DNA of 64,000 nucleotides from Acidobacteriota bacterium (GTDB taxonomy: Bacteria > Acidobacteriota > Terriglobia > Acidiferrales > UBA7541). The position numbers and the translations under genes were made by a program. Positions 31,070 to 40,074 of the stretch are shown in pieces; the stretch's first letter is position 1, and every line of letters begins with the position of its first letter. The notes under the pieces are model-generated. The model saw only the letters and a list, made by a program, of their open reading frames with translations. It made no database searches and was not told where the DNA came from. The DNA lies in assembly GCA_013289955.1 (NCBI GenBank), contig JABCYZ010000031.1:1-64000 (forward strand). The letters are read 5' to 3'.

Positions 31070-33463
31070 ATGCCCATCGACGATTTGACTGCCACGCCGG
31101 CGGCGCCTCTCCCACCGGATTCCGCGCCGCCTCCTGAGGCACGGACCCGATGGCGCAGGCTGCGCGATGGGTGCTCGCGACAGTGGGCAGCGATCCGTCC
31201 CGGCCCCGAAGCGCGCCGCGGCGCGGTTTGGGGAACGCTGGCGGCGGCCGCAGTTTCTGTCGTCATCGGCGGCCTCTATCTCGATACGGGCTTCGGTTAC
31301 GTTTTCGATTTTGCGTTTTGCATTCTGTTTGTCGCCATCTCCATCCCTCTGGTCGCTCTCCTTGTCATGCTTCTGCTTAGCATCCTGAGAAAATTGCCGC
31401 GCGCGGCAACGGGAGTAATCGTCGGCTCCTGCTGTATGGTGATGTTGCTGTGGGGGCCCCCTCAGCTGGGCCTTGCGATGGCCATTCTGATGGGCCTTGC
31501 GTCCGGAATTCTCGGCGCCACCATTGCCATTTTTTTCTGGGGCAACTTCGGCCAAGCCGCGCTCAGCAAGAGGATCATCGTTCTGCTGCTTTTCCTGCTC
31601 TCTCTCGCCGGCAGTGTCTCCTTCGTCTGGCTCTTCGCTCACGCGGGCTCCATGGAAAAACTCACTTCGTGGAGACCGCCTTCCGGTTCCATGCCTCGAA
31701 AACTGTCCGCGCCGGATCCGTCTCTTCCGGGGCCGTTCCGCGTTCTCACACTCTTCTATGGCGTCGGCAACGACATTCGCCGCCCCGAATATGGTCCAAG
31801 CGTCGCGATCAAAACACACTCCGTGGACTCGTCCGATTTCTTCAAGGATTTCGACGGCTGGAAGCGCTGGTCGCGCAAGAAATATTGGGGCTTCGATATC
31901 GACAAGCTTCCGCTGAATGCGCGCGTGTGGTATCCCGATGGCCCCGGCCCTTTTCCACTCGCTCTTATCGTCCATGGAAATCACAACATGGCGGCTTTCT
32001 CCGATCCTGGTTATGAATACCTCGGCCAGTTGCTCGCGAGCCGCGGCATCATCCTCGCTTCCATCGATGAAAATTTCCTGAACAGCGGACTCTTCCACGA
32101 TCCACCCAAGCAGCAAGCCGTTCGCGGCTGGATGCTGCTCGAGCATTTGAAGCTCTGGAAGGAATGGAATCAGGCCGAAGGCAATCCCTTCCGCGGAAAA
32201 GTGGATATGTCGCGCATCGCGTTGATGGGCCATTCACGCGGGGGAGAAGCGGCGGCCACGGCGGCGGCTTTCAATCGCATGAAGTACGCTCCCGAAGACG
32301 CCAACATCAAATTTGACTACGGCTTCTCGATCAAAGCCGTCGTCGCTATCGCACCCGCCGACGGTCAGTACAAACCCGCAGGACAGCCTCGCTGGATCGA
32401 AGACGTCAGCTATCTCACGCTGCAAGGCGCGCATGACATGGACGTTTCCTCTTTCGATGGCAGCCGTCAATGGGATCACGTTCGCTACACGCAGCCTGGG
32501 CCGTGGCTGAAAGCCGAGATTTACGCCTATCGCGCGAATCATGGCCAGTTCAATACTGTCTGGGGCAACGACGATGCCGGCAAGCCGCTCGGCTGGCTGC
32601 TCAATCTCAAACCGCTGATGCCGGGCGACGAGCAGCGGCGCATCTCTAAGACGTATATCTCCGCGTTTCTTGAAGCGACGCTCAAGGATCATCGCGAATA
32701 CGTTCCCGTCTTCGAGGACTGGCGCGTCGCTCGCGCCTGGCTGCCAGACACGATCTACTTCAACCGATATCGGGACGCCTCTTACCTCCCGCTGGCTTCG
32801 TTCGACGAAGATGCGGACCTGACCACGACGACCGCGCCGGGCGGCCACATCGAAGGCGAGAACCTTTCCGTCTGGAACGAAGGCCCCATCCCGTGGCGCG
32901 ACGGCGATCGCGGATACAACGGCGTTTTTCTCGGCTGGAATCGCGCCAAGGAGGCGCCTGCAGCCATCTACACGCTGACGTTGCCGGCGGGAGCCGCTAC
33001 GAACTGGCATTTGAACTCCGGCTCGACTCTCGAACTGTCTGTCGCGCCGATGGACGAGGACGTTTCGCTCCCTGGAAAGAAAAAAGACGACGACAAAGAC
33101 AAAAAGAAAGACAAAGCAAAGGACGAAGACAAAAAGAAGGAACGCGAATCCCCGGATTTCACGATCGAACTCGTGACCACGGACGGCGTCGTGGTGAGCG
33201 CTCCGGTAAGCCGCTTCGTCTCCATCCCGCCGCCATTCAAGGAGAAATTTACGAAGTTGCGCGTGCTCGACGACGCAGGATACAACCAGGATTGGGAAAC
33301 CGTCTTCCAGTCCGTGCGCGCCCCGTTCTCCGCGTTTGAAACGGTTTGCAAGGACAAGTGTCCTGTGTTCGATCCCGCCAGGCTCGGCATCGTGCGGCTG
33401 AAGTTCGATCGCACGCCGATGTATAAAATCTGCATCAGCGCAATTGGTTTCGGCAGGCAATGA
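31070..33463 (+). CDS. Membrane-anchored alpha/beta hydrolase with lysine-rich insert
   Basis: A 797-residue protein. Residues 55-200 carry about five hydrophobic helices. An alpha/beta hydrolase domain follows, with 'LIVHGNHNM' as oxyanion region, 'GHSRGGEAA' as nucleophile elbow (Ser389), 'LTLQGAHDMDVS' as possible acid and 'YRANHGQFN' as possible His. A C-terminal domain (from about 600) is interrupted at about 670-693 by a run of Lys, Asp and Glu. GGGGAG precedes the ATG. A 10-base palindrome GTACATGTAC lies at 31014-31023. The catalytic domain should face the periplasm. It starts a run of three plus-strand genes spaced about 30-40 bases, so an operon is likely. Confidence 0.75.
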   Translation: MPIDDLTATPAAPLPPDSAPPPEARTRWRRLRDGCSRQWAAIRPGPEARRGAVWGTLAAAAVSVVIGGLYLDTGFGYVFDFAFCILFVAISIPLVALLVMLLLSILRKLPRAATGVIVGSCCMVMLLWGPPQLGLAMAILMGLASGILGATIAIFFWGNFGQAALSKRIIVLLLFLLSLAGSVSFVWLFAHAGSMEKLTSWRPPSGSMPRKLSAPDPSLPGPFRVLTLFYGVGNDIRRPEYGPSVAIKTHSVDSSDFFKDFDGWKRWSRKKYWGFDIDKLPLNARVWYPDGPGPFPLALIVHGNHNMAAFSDPGYEYLGQLLASRGIILASIDENFLNSGLFHDPPKQQAVRGWMLLEHLKLWKEWNQAEGNPFRGKVDMSRIALMGHSRGGEAAATAAAFNRMKYAPEDANIKFDYGFSIKAVVAIAPADGQYKPAGQPRWIEDVSYLTLQGAHDMDVSSFDGSRQWDHVRYTQPGPWLKAEIYAYRANHGQFNTVWGNDDAGKPLGWLLNLKPLMPGDEQRRISKTYISAFLEATLKDHREYVPVFEDWRVARAWLPDTIYFNRYRDASYLPLASFDEDADLTTTTAPGGHIEGENLSVWNEGPIPWRDGDRGYNGVFLGWNRAKEAPAAIYTLTLPAGAATNWHLNSGSTLELSVAPMDEDVSLPGKKKDDDKDKKKDKAKDEDKKKERESPDFTIELVTTDGVVVSAPVSRFVSIPPPFKEKFTKLRVLDDAGYNQDWETVFQSVRAPFSAFETVCKDKCPVFDPARLGIVRLKFDRTPMYKICISAIGFGRQ

Positions 33464-33493
33464 TGTAAGCTGTCCTCTCTTTGGAGGCTGCCT

Positions 33494-35545
33494 ATGCATC
33501 GTTTCCGCGCGCTCCTTGTTTCGATTCTCCCGCTCGTCCTTTTTCTATTCATCGCTGCTCTTGCCGACGCGCATGTCACGCGCGTCGAAATTATTTCGCG
33601 CACCGACGTTCTGGATGGCCGCGCGTTTGGATTGGCCGGCGCCTACGAGAAAATCGTCGGCCGCGTCTATTTCGCCGTGAATCCGGAAAATCTTCACAAC
33701 CGGCTGATCGTCGACATCGATAAGGCGCCGCGCAACGCAGAGGGCGAAGTGGAATTCTCCGCCGACCTTTATTTGCTGAAGCCCAAGGATAGGAACAAGG
33801 GGAACGGCTCGGTGCTTTTTGAAGTGTCCAACCGCGGCGGAAAAGGAATTCTGCACCTCGTCCAGGGCTTCAGTCCTTCCACTCCGGAAGGCGAGTATGG
33901 CGACGGCTTTCTGCTGCGCGAGGGCTATACCGTCGCCTGGGTCGGCTGGGAATTTGACGTCGCCGATCACGGCGAAAACCTTAAGCTCTACGCTCCCTTC
34001 GCTCACGAAGCGGGAGGAAAAGAAATTCGCGGTCTGGTGCGTTCGGATTTTACGCCGGCGCAAAGAGTGGACGACATGCCGCTCGGCCATTCGCTGCTCG
34101 GACCGGCGGGCGGGAAAAGTTATCCCGTCGACGATCCGGCCAGTGAGAAGAATGTCTTGACCGTGCGCGAGACGCCGGATGGCAAGCGGCAAACGGCTCC
34201 ACGTTCAGAATGGAGTTTTGCCCGCACGGTTGACGGCAAGCTTGCCGCCGATACCCACTTCATTCATCTCGACGGCGGATTTCAGGCCGGAAAAATCTAT
34301 GAAGCCGTATACGAGGCGAAAGACCCGGCCGTTGTGGGGCTTGGTCTCGCTGCGGTGCGCGATTTTCTATCCTTTTTGAAATACGATCCGCAAGCGACAG
34401 CTCCGGTAAAGAGAGTCTATGCCGTTGGCATCTCGCAGAGTGGGCGCTTTCTCCGGCATTTTCTATATCAGGATTTCAACGCCGACGAGCAGGGACGGCA
34501 GGTGATGGACGGCGTGATTGCTCACGTCGCCGGTGCAGGGCGCGGCAGTTTCAATCACCGGTTTGCGCAGCCGTCGCGGGACGCCCAGCCGCTTTCTAGT
34601 ATTTTCTTTCCCACGGACCTCTTCCCCTTCACCGATCTGCCGGAATCCGACCGGGATACTGGCGAAACCGGCGGGCTGCTCGATGCCACGACGAAATCGA
34701 AGACCACGCCGAAACTCTTTCTAACCAATACTTCCTACGAATATTGGGGCCGCGCCGCGTCTTTGATCCACACTTCGCCGGACGGGTCGAGCGAAGCGAA
34801 AATCGGCGAGAACACGCGCGTCTATCTGCTCGCTGGCTTGCAACATTTTTCCGCGCCATTTCCGCCGCAGAAAAGCAACCCCGGTTCGCCAGATTCAAAC
34901 GGGCAGCAGCGCTACAATCCAAATCCGATCCAGTGGTATTGGCGGGCACTCATTACGGATCTGGACCAGTGGGTGAAGGACGGCACAGCACCTCCGGCCA
35001 GCACCTATCCGAAAATCGCAGACGGCACACTTGTGCCGCTCGGCAAATCGGCGTTCCCGAACATCCCCGGAGTCAAGAAGCCCCGGGAAGTGAGCCTGGC
35101 CTACCACCTGGACTTCGGGCCGCAGTGGAAGGAGGGAATAGTCAGCAGCGAGCCTCCCAAAGTCGGCAAGCCGTTCGTGGTGCTCGTTCCTCAATCGGAT
35201 GCCAACGGAAACGACATGGGAGGTGTTAGTTTGCCGGAATTGCAGGTTCCGCTGGCAACGTACACCGGATGGAACCTGCGCGATCCGGGGATCGGCCTCG
35301 GCGATCTGCGGCTGAGCTTTTACGGTTCCTTCATTCCCTTCCCAAGGACCGCCGCGGAACGTGAAAAGTCCGGCGATCCGCGTCTTTCGGTTGCCGAGCG
35401 CTACGCTTCGCGCGACGAGTACATGGGCAAATTTGCCGAAGCAGCCATGAAGCTGGTGCACGAAAGATTCCTCTTGCGCGAAGACTTGCCTTCTGTGATC
35501 GAACGCGGCGAGCGCGAGTGGGCCGAAGTTACTGGACAAAAATAA
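33494..35545 (+). CDS. Secreted alpha/beta hydrolase-domain protein (Abhydrolase_10 type)
   Basis: A 683-residue exported protein. The signal peptide ends at 'LADAHVT'. It opens with 'EIISRTDVLDGRAFGLAGAYEKIVGRVYFAV', which is typical of the large Abhydrolase_10 (PF20091) family found in soil bacteria; the likely nucleophile is in 'YAVGISQSGRFLRHFLY'. Members are predicted esterases of unknown substrate. GGAGG lies shortly upstream of the ATG. It lies 30 bases after the membrane hydrolase, and its stop is 41 bases before the M24 peptidase-like gene, suggesting one transcript. Confidence 0.75.
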   Translation: MHRFRALLVSILPLVLFLFIAALADAHVTRVEIISRTDVLDGRAFGLAGAYEKIVGRVYFAVNPENLHNRLIVDIDKAPRNAEGEVEFSADLYLLKPKDRNKGNGSVLFEVSNRGGKGILHLVQGFSPSTPEGEYGDGFLLREGYTVAWVGWEFDVADHGENLKLYAPFAHEAGGKEIRGLVRSDFTPAQRVDDMPLGHSLLGPAGGKSYPVDDPASEKNVLTVRETPDGKRQTAPRSEWSFARTVDGKLAADTHFIHLDGGFQAGKIYEAVYEAKDPAVVGLGLAAVRDFLSFLKYDPQATAPVKRVYAVGISQSGRFLRHFLYQDFNADEQGRQVMDGVIAHVAGAGRGSFNHRFAQPSRDAQPLSSIFFPTDLFPFTDLPESDRDTGETGGLLDATTKSKTTPKLFLTNTSYEYWGRAASLIHTSPDGSSEAKIGENTRVYLLAGLQHFSAPFPPQKSNPGSPDSNGQQRYNPNPIQWYWRALITDLDQWVKDGTAPPASTYPKIADGTLVPLGKSAFPNIPGVKKPREVSLAYHLDFGPQWKEGIVSSEPPKVGKPFVVLVPQSDANGNDMGGVSLPELQVPLATYTGWNLRDPGIGLGDLRLSFYGSFIPFPRTAAEREKSGDPRLSVAERYASRDEYMGKFAEAAMKLVHERFLLREDLPSVIERGEREWAEVTGQK

Positions 35546-35586
35546 TTTGCGCGATCGTAACACGGGAGAAAGAAGCTGGAGGAAAG

Positions 35587-37047
35587 ATGAAGCGGAATCG
35601 TCGGGATGTGTTGAAAGGCGGGAGTCTTGCCTTGCTCGGCGGAGGCTTGTTTCGCCGCATGGACAAGATTGATGGCATGCAGACCCGGGGAGCGGGCGGA
35701 TCGCTCGCGGAAATCGTGGAGAGTCGCAGCACCGGGGCGAGCGAAAAACTGTTGCTCGGGCCGGCGCCCGGCGAGGAAGGGCCGCCGGAGCCGGCGAACG
35801 TCGACCGGTTGCCTCTCGAGTGGAACAAGCGGACCGTCGCGCGCTTCTGGGAACAGCTGGCGCAAAAGGATATTCACGCATTTGCGGCCCGCGATCAGCT
35901 CAACATCATCTATCTGACGGGCTACTGGCACACGCATACGGAGCGGCCGCAGGTCGTCTATATGAACAAGGATGATGCGGATCCCTGGTTTCTCTATCCG
36001 GCGCTCGACCGAGACCTCGTGAAAGGCTGGTGGTTTGGAGGCGGCTGGGAATATTTCGACACGAAGCATGCCGAGGGCGGATTTCCGGAGCAGGGGAAAG
36101 TCGTCCAGGGGAAGACGGTGGATCTCTTCGAGATGCTTCTCGAAGGAATCAAGGCGAAGGGCGTCGAGGGAAACAAGATTGGTATCGACGGAAAACTCTA
36201 TGCGGATGAGCTCCGGACGGCCAGGAAAGTCCTGCCGAAAGTGAAGTGGGTGGACGTGAGCGACACGCTGCTGGATATGCGCGAAGTGAAAACGCCGGAG
36301 GAACTTCGGCTGACGCGGCGTGCGTACACGTATTTCGACCGAGCCCATGCTTATGCGCGGGACTATATTTTGACCTACGGAACGGATGTGACGGACTACG
36401 AAGTGGCTTTTGCGAGCACATTCTGGATCAACAATGTGCTGCTCAGGGATCTGGACCTTTCAGGCGGCTTGCCGCATCACGGCGTGGCGGCGAGCGTCGA
36501 GATTGACTGCCGCGTGGGGCGCCTCTGCGCTTATCCGCATCCGAACCAGCCGCGGTTCAACCGCATCCAGCCGAACATGCCCTTGCAGGTCGATGGCGAT
36601 GCCTACATCGGCGGACACGGCGGCGAAAACTATCGCATGTACATTCTCGCGGATCGTGCGGGGGAGTTCGACCCGCACATGCGGAAGCTCTGGGAGGTGA
36701 GCCAGCACACCTGCGACATGCAGGTGGAATTGCAGAAAGAAGGAGCGACGTGCTCGAGCGTCGCGTACGAGATTCACAAATACCAGGTGGCGCAGGGTGT
36801 GCAGGACTACATTTACCATCGGCCGGCGCATGGAGAGGGGTCGGAGGGACATCAGCCGCCGTACCTGGCGTTGGGGGACTACACCGTGCTGAAGAAGGGC
36901 ATGTGCTTTTCCGAGGAGCCGGGCTTGTACGATCCCAAAGCTGGCGTCGGATTCAACTGGAGCGATCACGTCGTGACCGGCGTAAAGTCCGGATACCGCA
37001 TGAGCCGGGTGCCGTACTCGAAGGAGTGGAGTTGGGTGAAAATCTAG
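35587..37047 (+). CDS. Tat-exported M24 (Xaa-Pro peptidase-like) protein with altered metal site
   Basis: A 486-residue protein. The twin-arginine signal reads 'KRNRRDVLKGGSLALLGGG'. An aminopeptidase-P-like N-terminal domain is followed by a pita-bread M24 domain. Of the five usual metal ligands, the first Asp ('QVDGDAYIGG'), His ('AHGEGSEGH') and first Glu ('CFSEEPGLYDP') are visible. The second Asp position reads 'GENYRMY', with Glu, and the last Glu position reads 'NWSDHVV'. The metal site is therefore unorthodox, and the protein may be a creatinase-like or non-peptidase member. GGAGGAAAG precedes the ATG at 35587. Confidence 0.72.
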   Translation: MKRNRRDVLKGGSLALLGGGLFRRMDKIDGMQTRGAGGSLAEIVESRSTGASEKLLLGPAPGEEGPPEPANVDRLPLEWNKRTVARFWEQLAQKDIHAFAARDQLNIIYLTGYWHTHTERPQVVYMNKDDADPWFLYPALDRDLVKGWWFGGGWEYFDTKHAEGGFPEQGKVVQGKTVDLFEMLLEGIKAKGVEGNKIGIDGKLYADELRTARKVLPKVKWVDVSDTLLDMREVKTPEELRLTRRAYTYFDRAHAYARDYILTYGTDVTDYEVAFASTFWINNVLLRDLDLSGGLPHHGVAASVEIDCRVGRLCAYPHPNQPRFNRIQPNMPLQVDGDAYIGGHGGENYRMYILADRAGEFDPHMRKLWEVSQHTCDMQVELQKEGATCSSVAYEIHKYQVAQGVQDYIYHRPAHGEGSEGHQPPYLALGDYTVLKKGMCFSEEPGLYDPKAGVGFNWSDHVVTGVKSGYRMSRVPYSKEWSWVKI

Positions 37048-37068
37048 AAAATCCGTGACCCGCGGCGC

Positions 37069-38010
37069 TCAAGGTTGCTTGGGCTTTTCGATTTTCTGGT
37101 TGGTCTCGACGGAGAACAGGAAGAAATCAGAGAAGGTGTGATAGACGATCGTGCGATGATCGCCGTAATCGCAGTAGCCATCCACCATCTGCGGCAGCCA
37201 TATCTTTACCGGCTGGGACTGGAATTGTACAGGGGCGTACTCGATCGACAGATACCAGTGACGTACCCTTACCGCGGGTACTTCCTCCATAAGACCGGTA
37301 TCCATGTGCACGATCTCTCCGGAATCGGAAGCGATCCACGCGCGCCCCTCGAGCGGAGCGGGAAACACCTTTTTGTCAATGTGGAAGGAAAATGTGCGGC
37401 TGGGCTTTTCGCGCCGCTGCTCGAAACGCACGACCCAGGTGAGCTGGCCGTTCCACTCGACCGAGCCCTCGCAGCGCATTTCGTAGTCTTCCTGCATCTT
37501 GGGAAGGAAGATCAGGAGCATCTCCGGGAGACCCATGTCTTGCGTGGCTGCGCGGGACAAACTGCTTCCGTGGGTGGGGCTGCGATTCTCTTGAACGGTC
37601 AGACCCTTCTCCAGGGGTCCGAACGCGACAATATAGTCGAAGGTTTCAGAGCCGAAATCCTTGACGAAGTTCTGCAGATCCGAAGTCTGATACTGGATTT
37701 TCTCGCGGGCCGTAAAGTTTTGAAGATCGGTGACCATCTCGATGGCGCGCGCACCTGCCTGGTCGAGCACCTTGGCCAGCGCACAGGGCGGCGACGCTTG
37801 AAGGGAAGGGACCGGTGAGTCAAGCGCGGGCGGGCTCCAGCGCAAGCTGCGATTCTTGGGCTTTTTGTCCTTTTCTGGCGCCTGTGGAGCGGCAAGACAA
37901 GCAGGAACGATCAGCGGAGTGACCTGAGACAACCATACGAGGATCACGGCCGCGGTGGCGATTCGGATGCGCCTGGATCTGTCCCGTGCATGGAACTTGG
38001 GGCGCGACAC
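37069..38010 (-). CDS. Secreted conserved hypothetical protein
   Basis: A 313-residue exported protein. The hydrophobic segment at 15-40 ends at 'ACLAAPQAP'. The mature part is mixed alpha/beta, with 'LQNFTAREKIQYQ' and repeated aromatic strands ('FDYIVAFGPLEKG', 'RTFSFHIDKKVFPAP', 'GRAWIASDSGEIVHMDTGL'). The pattern resembles lipoprotein-sorting LolA-like or MucB-like folds that occur as orphan secreted proteins in Acidobacteria, but I cannot name a family. The start is GTG at 38010. Its leader closely resembles that of the VWFA gene that precedes it on the same strand, suggesting joint control. Confidence 0.6.
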   Translation of the reverse strand: MSRPKFHARDRSRRIRIATAAVILVWLSQVTPLIVPACLAAPQAPEKDKKPKNRSLRWSPPALDSPVPSLQASPPCALAKVLDQAGARAIEMVTDLQNFTAREKIQYQTSDLQNFVKDFGSETFDYIVAFGPLEKGLTVQENRSPTHGSSLSRAATQDMGLPEMLLIFLPKMQEDYEMRCEGSVEWNGQLTWVVRFEQRREKPSRTFSFHIDKKVFPAPLEGRAWIASDSGEIVHMDTGLMEEVPAVRVRHWYLSIEYAPVQFQSQPVKIWLPQMVDGYCDYGDHRTIVYHTFSDFFLFSVETNQKIEKPKQP

Positions 38011-38030
38011 GAGGGAAGCCTATCACTTTT
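38008..38030 (-). promoter_or_regulatory. Shared promoter/leader motif, copy 1
   Basis: On the minus strand the 23 bases ending in the GTG start codon match 19 of 23 with the segment ending in the ATG of the VWFA gene (39957-39979). Both begin AAAAGTG and have TA-G/C-GCT eight to twelve bases later. Neither has a clear GGAGG. A common -10-like element with a very short leader is a reasonable reading. Confidence 0.45.
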
Positions 38031-38096
38031 ATTATTCGCCGAGCAGTACAAGATCCTGTCGGCGCTGCCGATCGCGAGACCAGATATGCGGTTACC

Positions 38097-39959
38097 CTAG
38101 GGGATTTGAAGATTTTTGGCCGTGGCGGAGAGGGTGCCATGGAGGGACTCCTGAACGACGACGCGGAGGCGATACCTGCCTGCGGGAACTTCGAGTTGCA
38201 TGACGCCGTTGATGCCGGACCTGGAGAGGCGGTCGAAACTTTCGGACTTGAGGGCGAGCTCCATATCGGCCTGCTTGCCGGTGACGAAGTTGCCCCCGGA
38301 ATCGAAGAGCGCGGCCACGAAGATGAGTTTCTGGACGTGGCGGTCGTTCTGCTGTTCAAAGGGGAGCCTTTGGATATCGATGTGGGTCTGGATGGTGAGT
38401 TGCGGACCGCCGGCGCTGGTTGTGCCGAGTTTTTCGCTGATGGTAGCAGGGAGTTCGGTCTTCTCGTCGGTGGCGCTCATAAGCGAATCCATTTTCTCCG
38501 TTGGGCTGGGCTGGTCGATGGTTGCTTTGTTTGGAGCAAAGTAGCCGGGCCGCACCTGCACGAAATCGTGGCTCGCGTTTTTCAATTCCACTTTGATCCT
38601 GTGATACTTACCGTCTTCGGCGGGGGTGAATCCCAGCAGATAGGTGCAGGCGGGCAAAAGACCGAGTTGCCGAAAGCCGAGGTCGAGGTCATTGTTATTG
38701 CGGAAGAGAAGGCCGCCAGTGCTTTCTGCAAAGCGCGCCATCGCGGAGTCGAGATCGTCGAGGCGGTCGCCCAGCGAAGTGATTTGAAAGACCGTGCTGC
38801 TCACGGGGAGCTCGACGACTTCCACTGTCTCATTGAGAGGCGTGCCAGGCGCCTCGGCGTACAGGCCTTTGGCATCGAGCGAGTCGATGACGACGCCGTC
38901 GCGCAAGGCCTCGTTGACGATGGAATCCTGCTCTACGTCGAGCGTGCCCGAAAGAAAGCCCGAAGACGCGAGGAGCAGGATACGTTTGCCAGGCATTCGG
39001 CCAAGCTGGTCCAGGCTGCTTTTGATCGCGTCGAGCGTTGCCTGCGCCGCAAAGTGTGCCTGATCCCAGGTCTGTTGCGCCTGCGCATGCACCGAATCAA
39101 TGATGCTGCTCAGTGTCCCTGCGCCCCCATACGGGCTACTGCCGGCAACTGACGTGGGATTCAAAAGGCTGCTGCCGGGGATGCCTTCCACTTGGCAGCC
39201 TTCGCCTCCACCACACGCGCAGGCCTCCTCCACCTTTGCTTTCATGGCAGTCGGGTCGTTGTTCACGATTTGATAGGCCTCGTAGGCCGTTATTCTGGGG
39301 CACTGGGCCAGGCCACCCGGCGATAGGCGCGGATGAGATTGTACTTTTGTCATCGCGGCCAGGATCGCGGCGGGATCCTTTGTGAAGGGAACGGCCTGGC
39401 CGGCCGATGTTACGAATACAGCGATACGGTCACCGCTCTCGAGAGATTCCTTGATAAAACGGGAAGCGGCGATTTTGGCATGTGCAAGATCGCCGGGTGC
39501 GGTATTGATGTCGTCGAGGAGGAGGGCGATCCATCGATCGTTGCCTGAATTTTGGCTGGGCAATTTCGGGGGAAGGGCGCCGGCGGTTGCGGTCGGCTGC
39601 GCCGCGGAACCGGGCACAGGGCTTCGGGAGTGCGGAGAGGTGTCCTCGGCGGCCGGCTCATGGAATTGGTCGACGGAGAACGCCGTGAGCTCGCGCCTGT
39701 TGCCCGAGTCGAGAACGCCGAAGTCGTCTTTACCGAGGCCGGGGACAGCGCGGCCGCGTTTGTCGCGAACGACGACTTCAAGCTGGACGAGGCGGCTCTC
39801 GAGACGAAGACTTCGGCGGGGTTGATAGGGATGGCTGCTCAGGCGAACTTCGCCTGGGGAAAGAGTCTGCGCGGAAACGATTACGGTGCAAACGCCAAAG
39901 GCCGCAGCCAGCGTGGTAGTCAGAAGACGGGTGCGCGCGGCTCGTGACGCGTGCGGCAT
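38097..39959 (-). CDS. VWFA-related secreted protein
   Basis: A 620-residue exported protein of a family abundant in Acidobacteria. The signal peptide (1-31) ends near 'VSAQTL'. An N-terminal beta domain follows ('LVQLEVVVRDKRGRAVPGLG'), then a von Willebrand A-like domain (about 145-360) containing 'WIALLLDDINTAPGD' and 'GKRILLLASSGFLSG'. The metal-site motif is degenerate (D-D-x-N). A Cys-rich loop, 'ACACGGGEGC', interrupts the A domain and could bind metal or form disulfides. A C-terminal beta region ends in a strand-rich domain. Probable role: adhesion or protein scaffolding outside the cytoplasmic membrane. It is divergent from the MutS-like gene. Confidence 0.8.
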   Translation of the reverse strand: MPHASRAARTRLLTTTLAAAFGVCTVIVSAQTLSPGEVRLSSHPYQPRRSLRLESRLVQLEVVVRDKRGRAVPGLGKDDFGVLDSGNRRELTAFSVDQFHEPAAEDTSPHSRSPVPGSAAQPTATAGALPPKLPSQNSGNDRWIALLLDDINTAPGDLAHAKIAASRFIKESLESGDRIAVFVTSAGQAVPFTKDPAAILAAMTKVQSHPRLSPGGLAQCPRITAYEAYQIVNNDPTAMKAKVEEACACGGGEGCQVEGIPGSSLLNPTSVAGSSPYGGAGTLSSIIDSVHAQAQQTWDQAHFAAQATLDAIKSSLDQLGRMPGKRILLLASSGFLSGTLDVEQDSIVNEALRDGVVIDSLDAKGLYAEAPGTPLNETVEVVELPVSSTVFQITSLGDRLDDLDSAMARFAESTGGLLFRNNNDLDLGFRQLGLLPACTYLLGFTPAEDGKYHRIKVELKNASHDFVQVRPGYFAPNKATIDQPSPTEKMDSLMSATDEKTELPATISEKLGTTSAGGPQLTIQTHIDIQRLPFEQQNDRHVQKLIFVAALFDSGGNFVTGKQADMELALKSESFDRLSRSGINGVMQLEVPAGRYRLRVVVQESLHGTLSATAKNLQIP

Positions 39960-39979
39960 GAGGGGAGCGTACCACTTTT
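39957..39979 (-). promoter_or_regulatory. Shared promoter/leader motif, copy 2
   Basis: The second copy of the 23-base motif described at 38008-38030, ending in the ATG of the VWFA-related gene. The conserved positions include AAAAGTG, TA and GCT. Confidence 0.45.
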
Positions 39980-40074
39980 GCAGTTTCCCGGGGAAGCAAA
40001 CGGCCGGCGGATGCCGGGACGCGGGATAAGAGATAGACTCGATGAGCTGCGGGTTGGATGGCCTGAGGAGGAAT

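Noticed and set aside
33079..33150. Lys/Asp-rich run in the membrane hydrolase as a possible frameshift or assembly artefact
   Set aside because: The frame is continuous and the flanking domain reads normally on both sides; such charged inserts occur in linkers.
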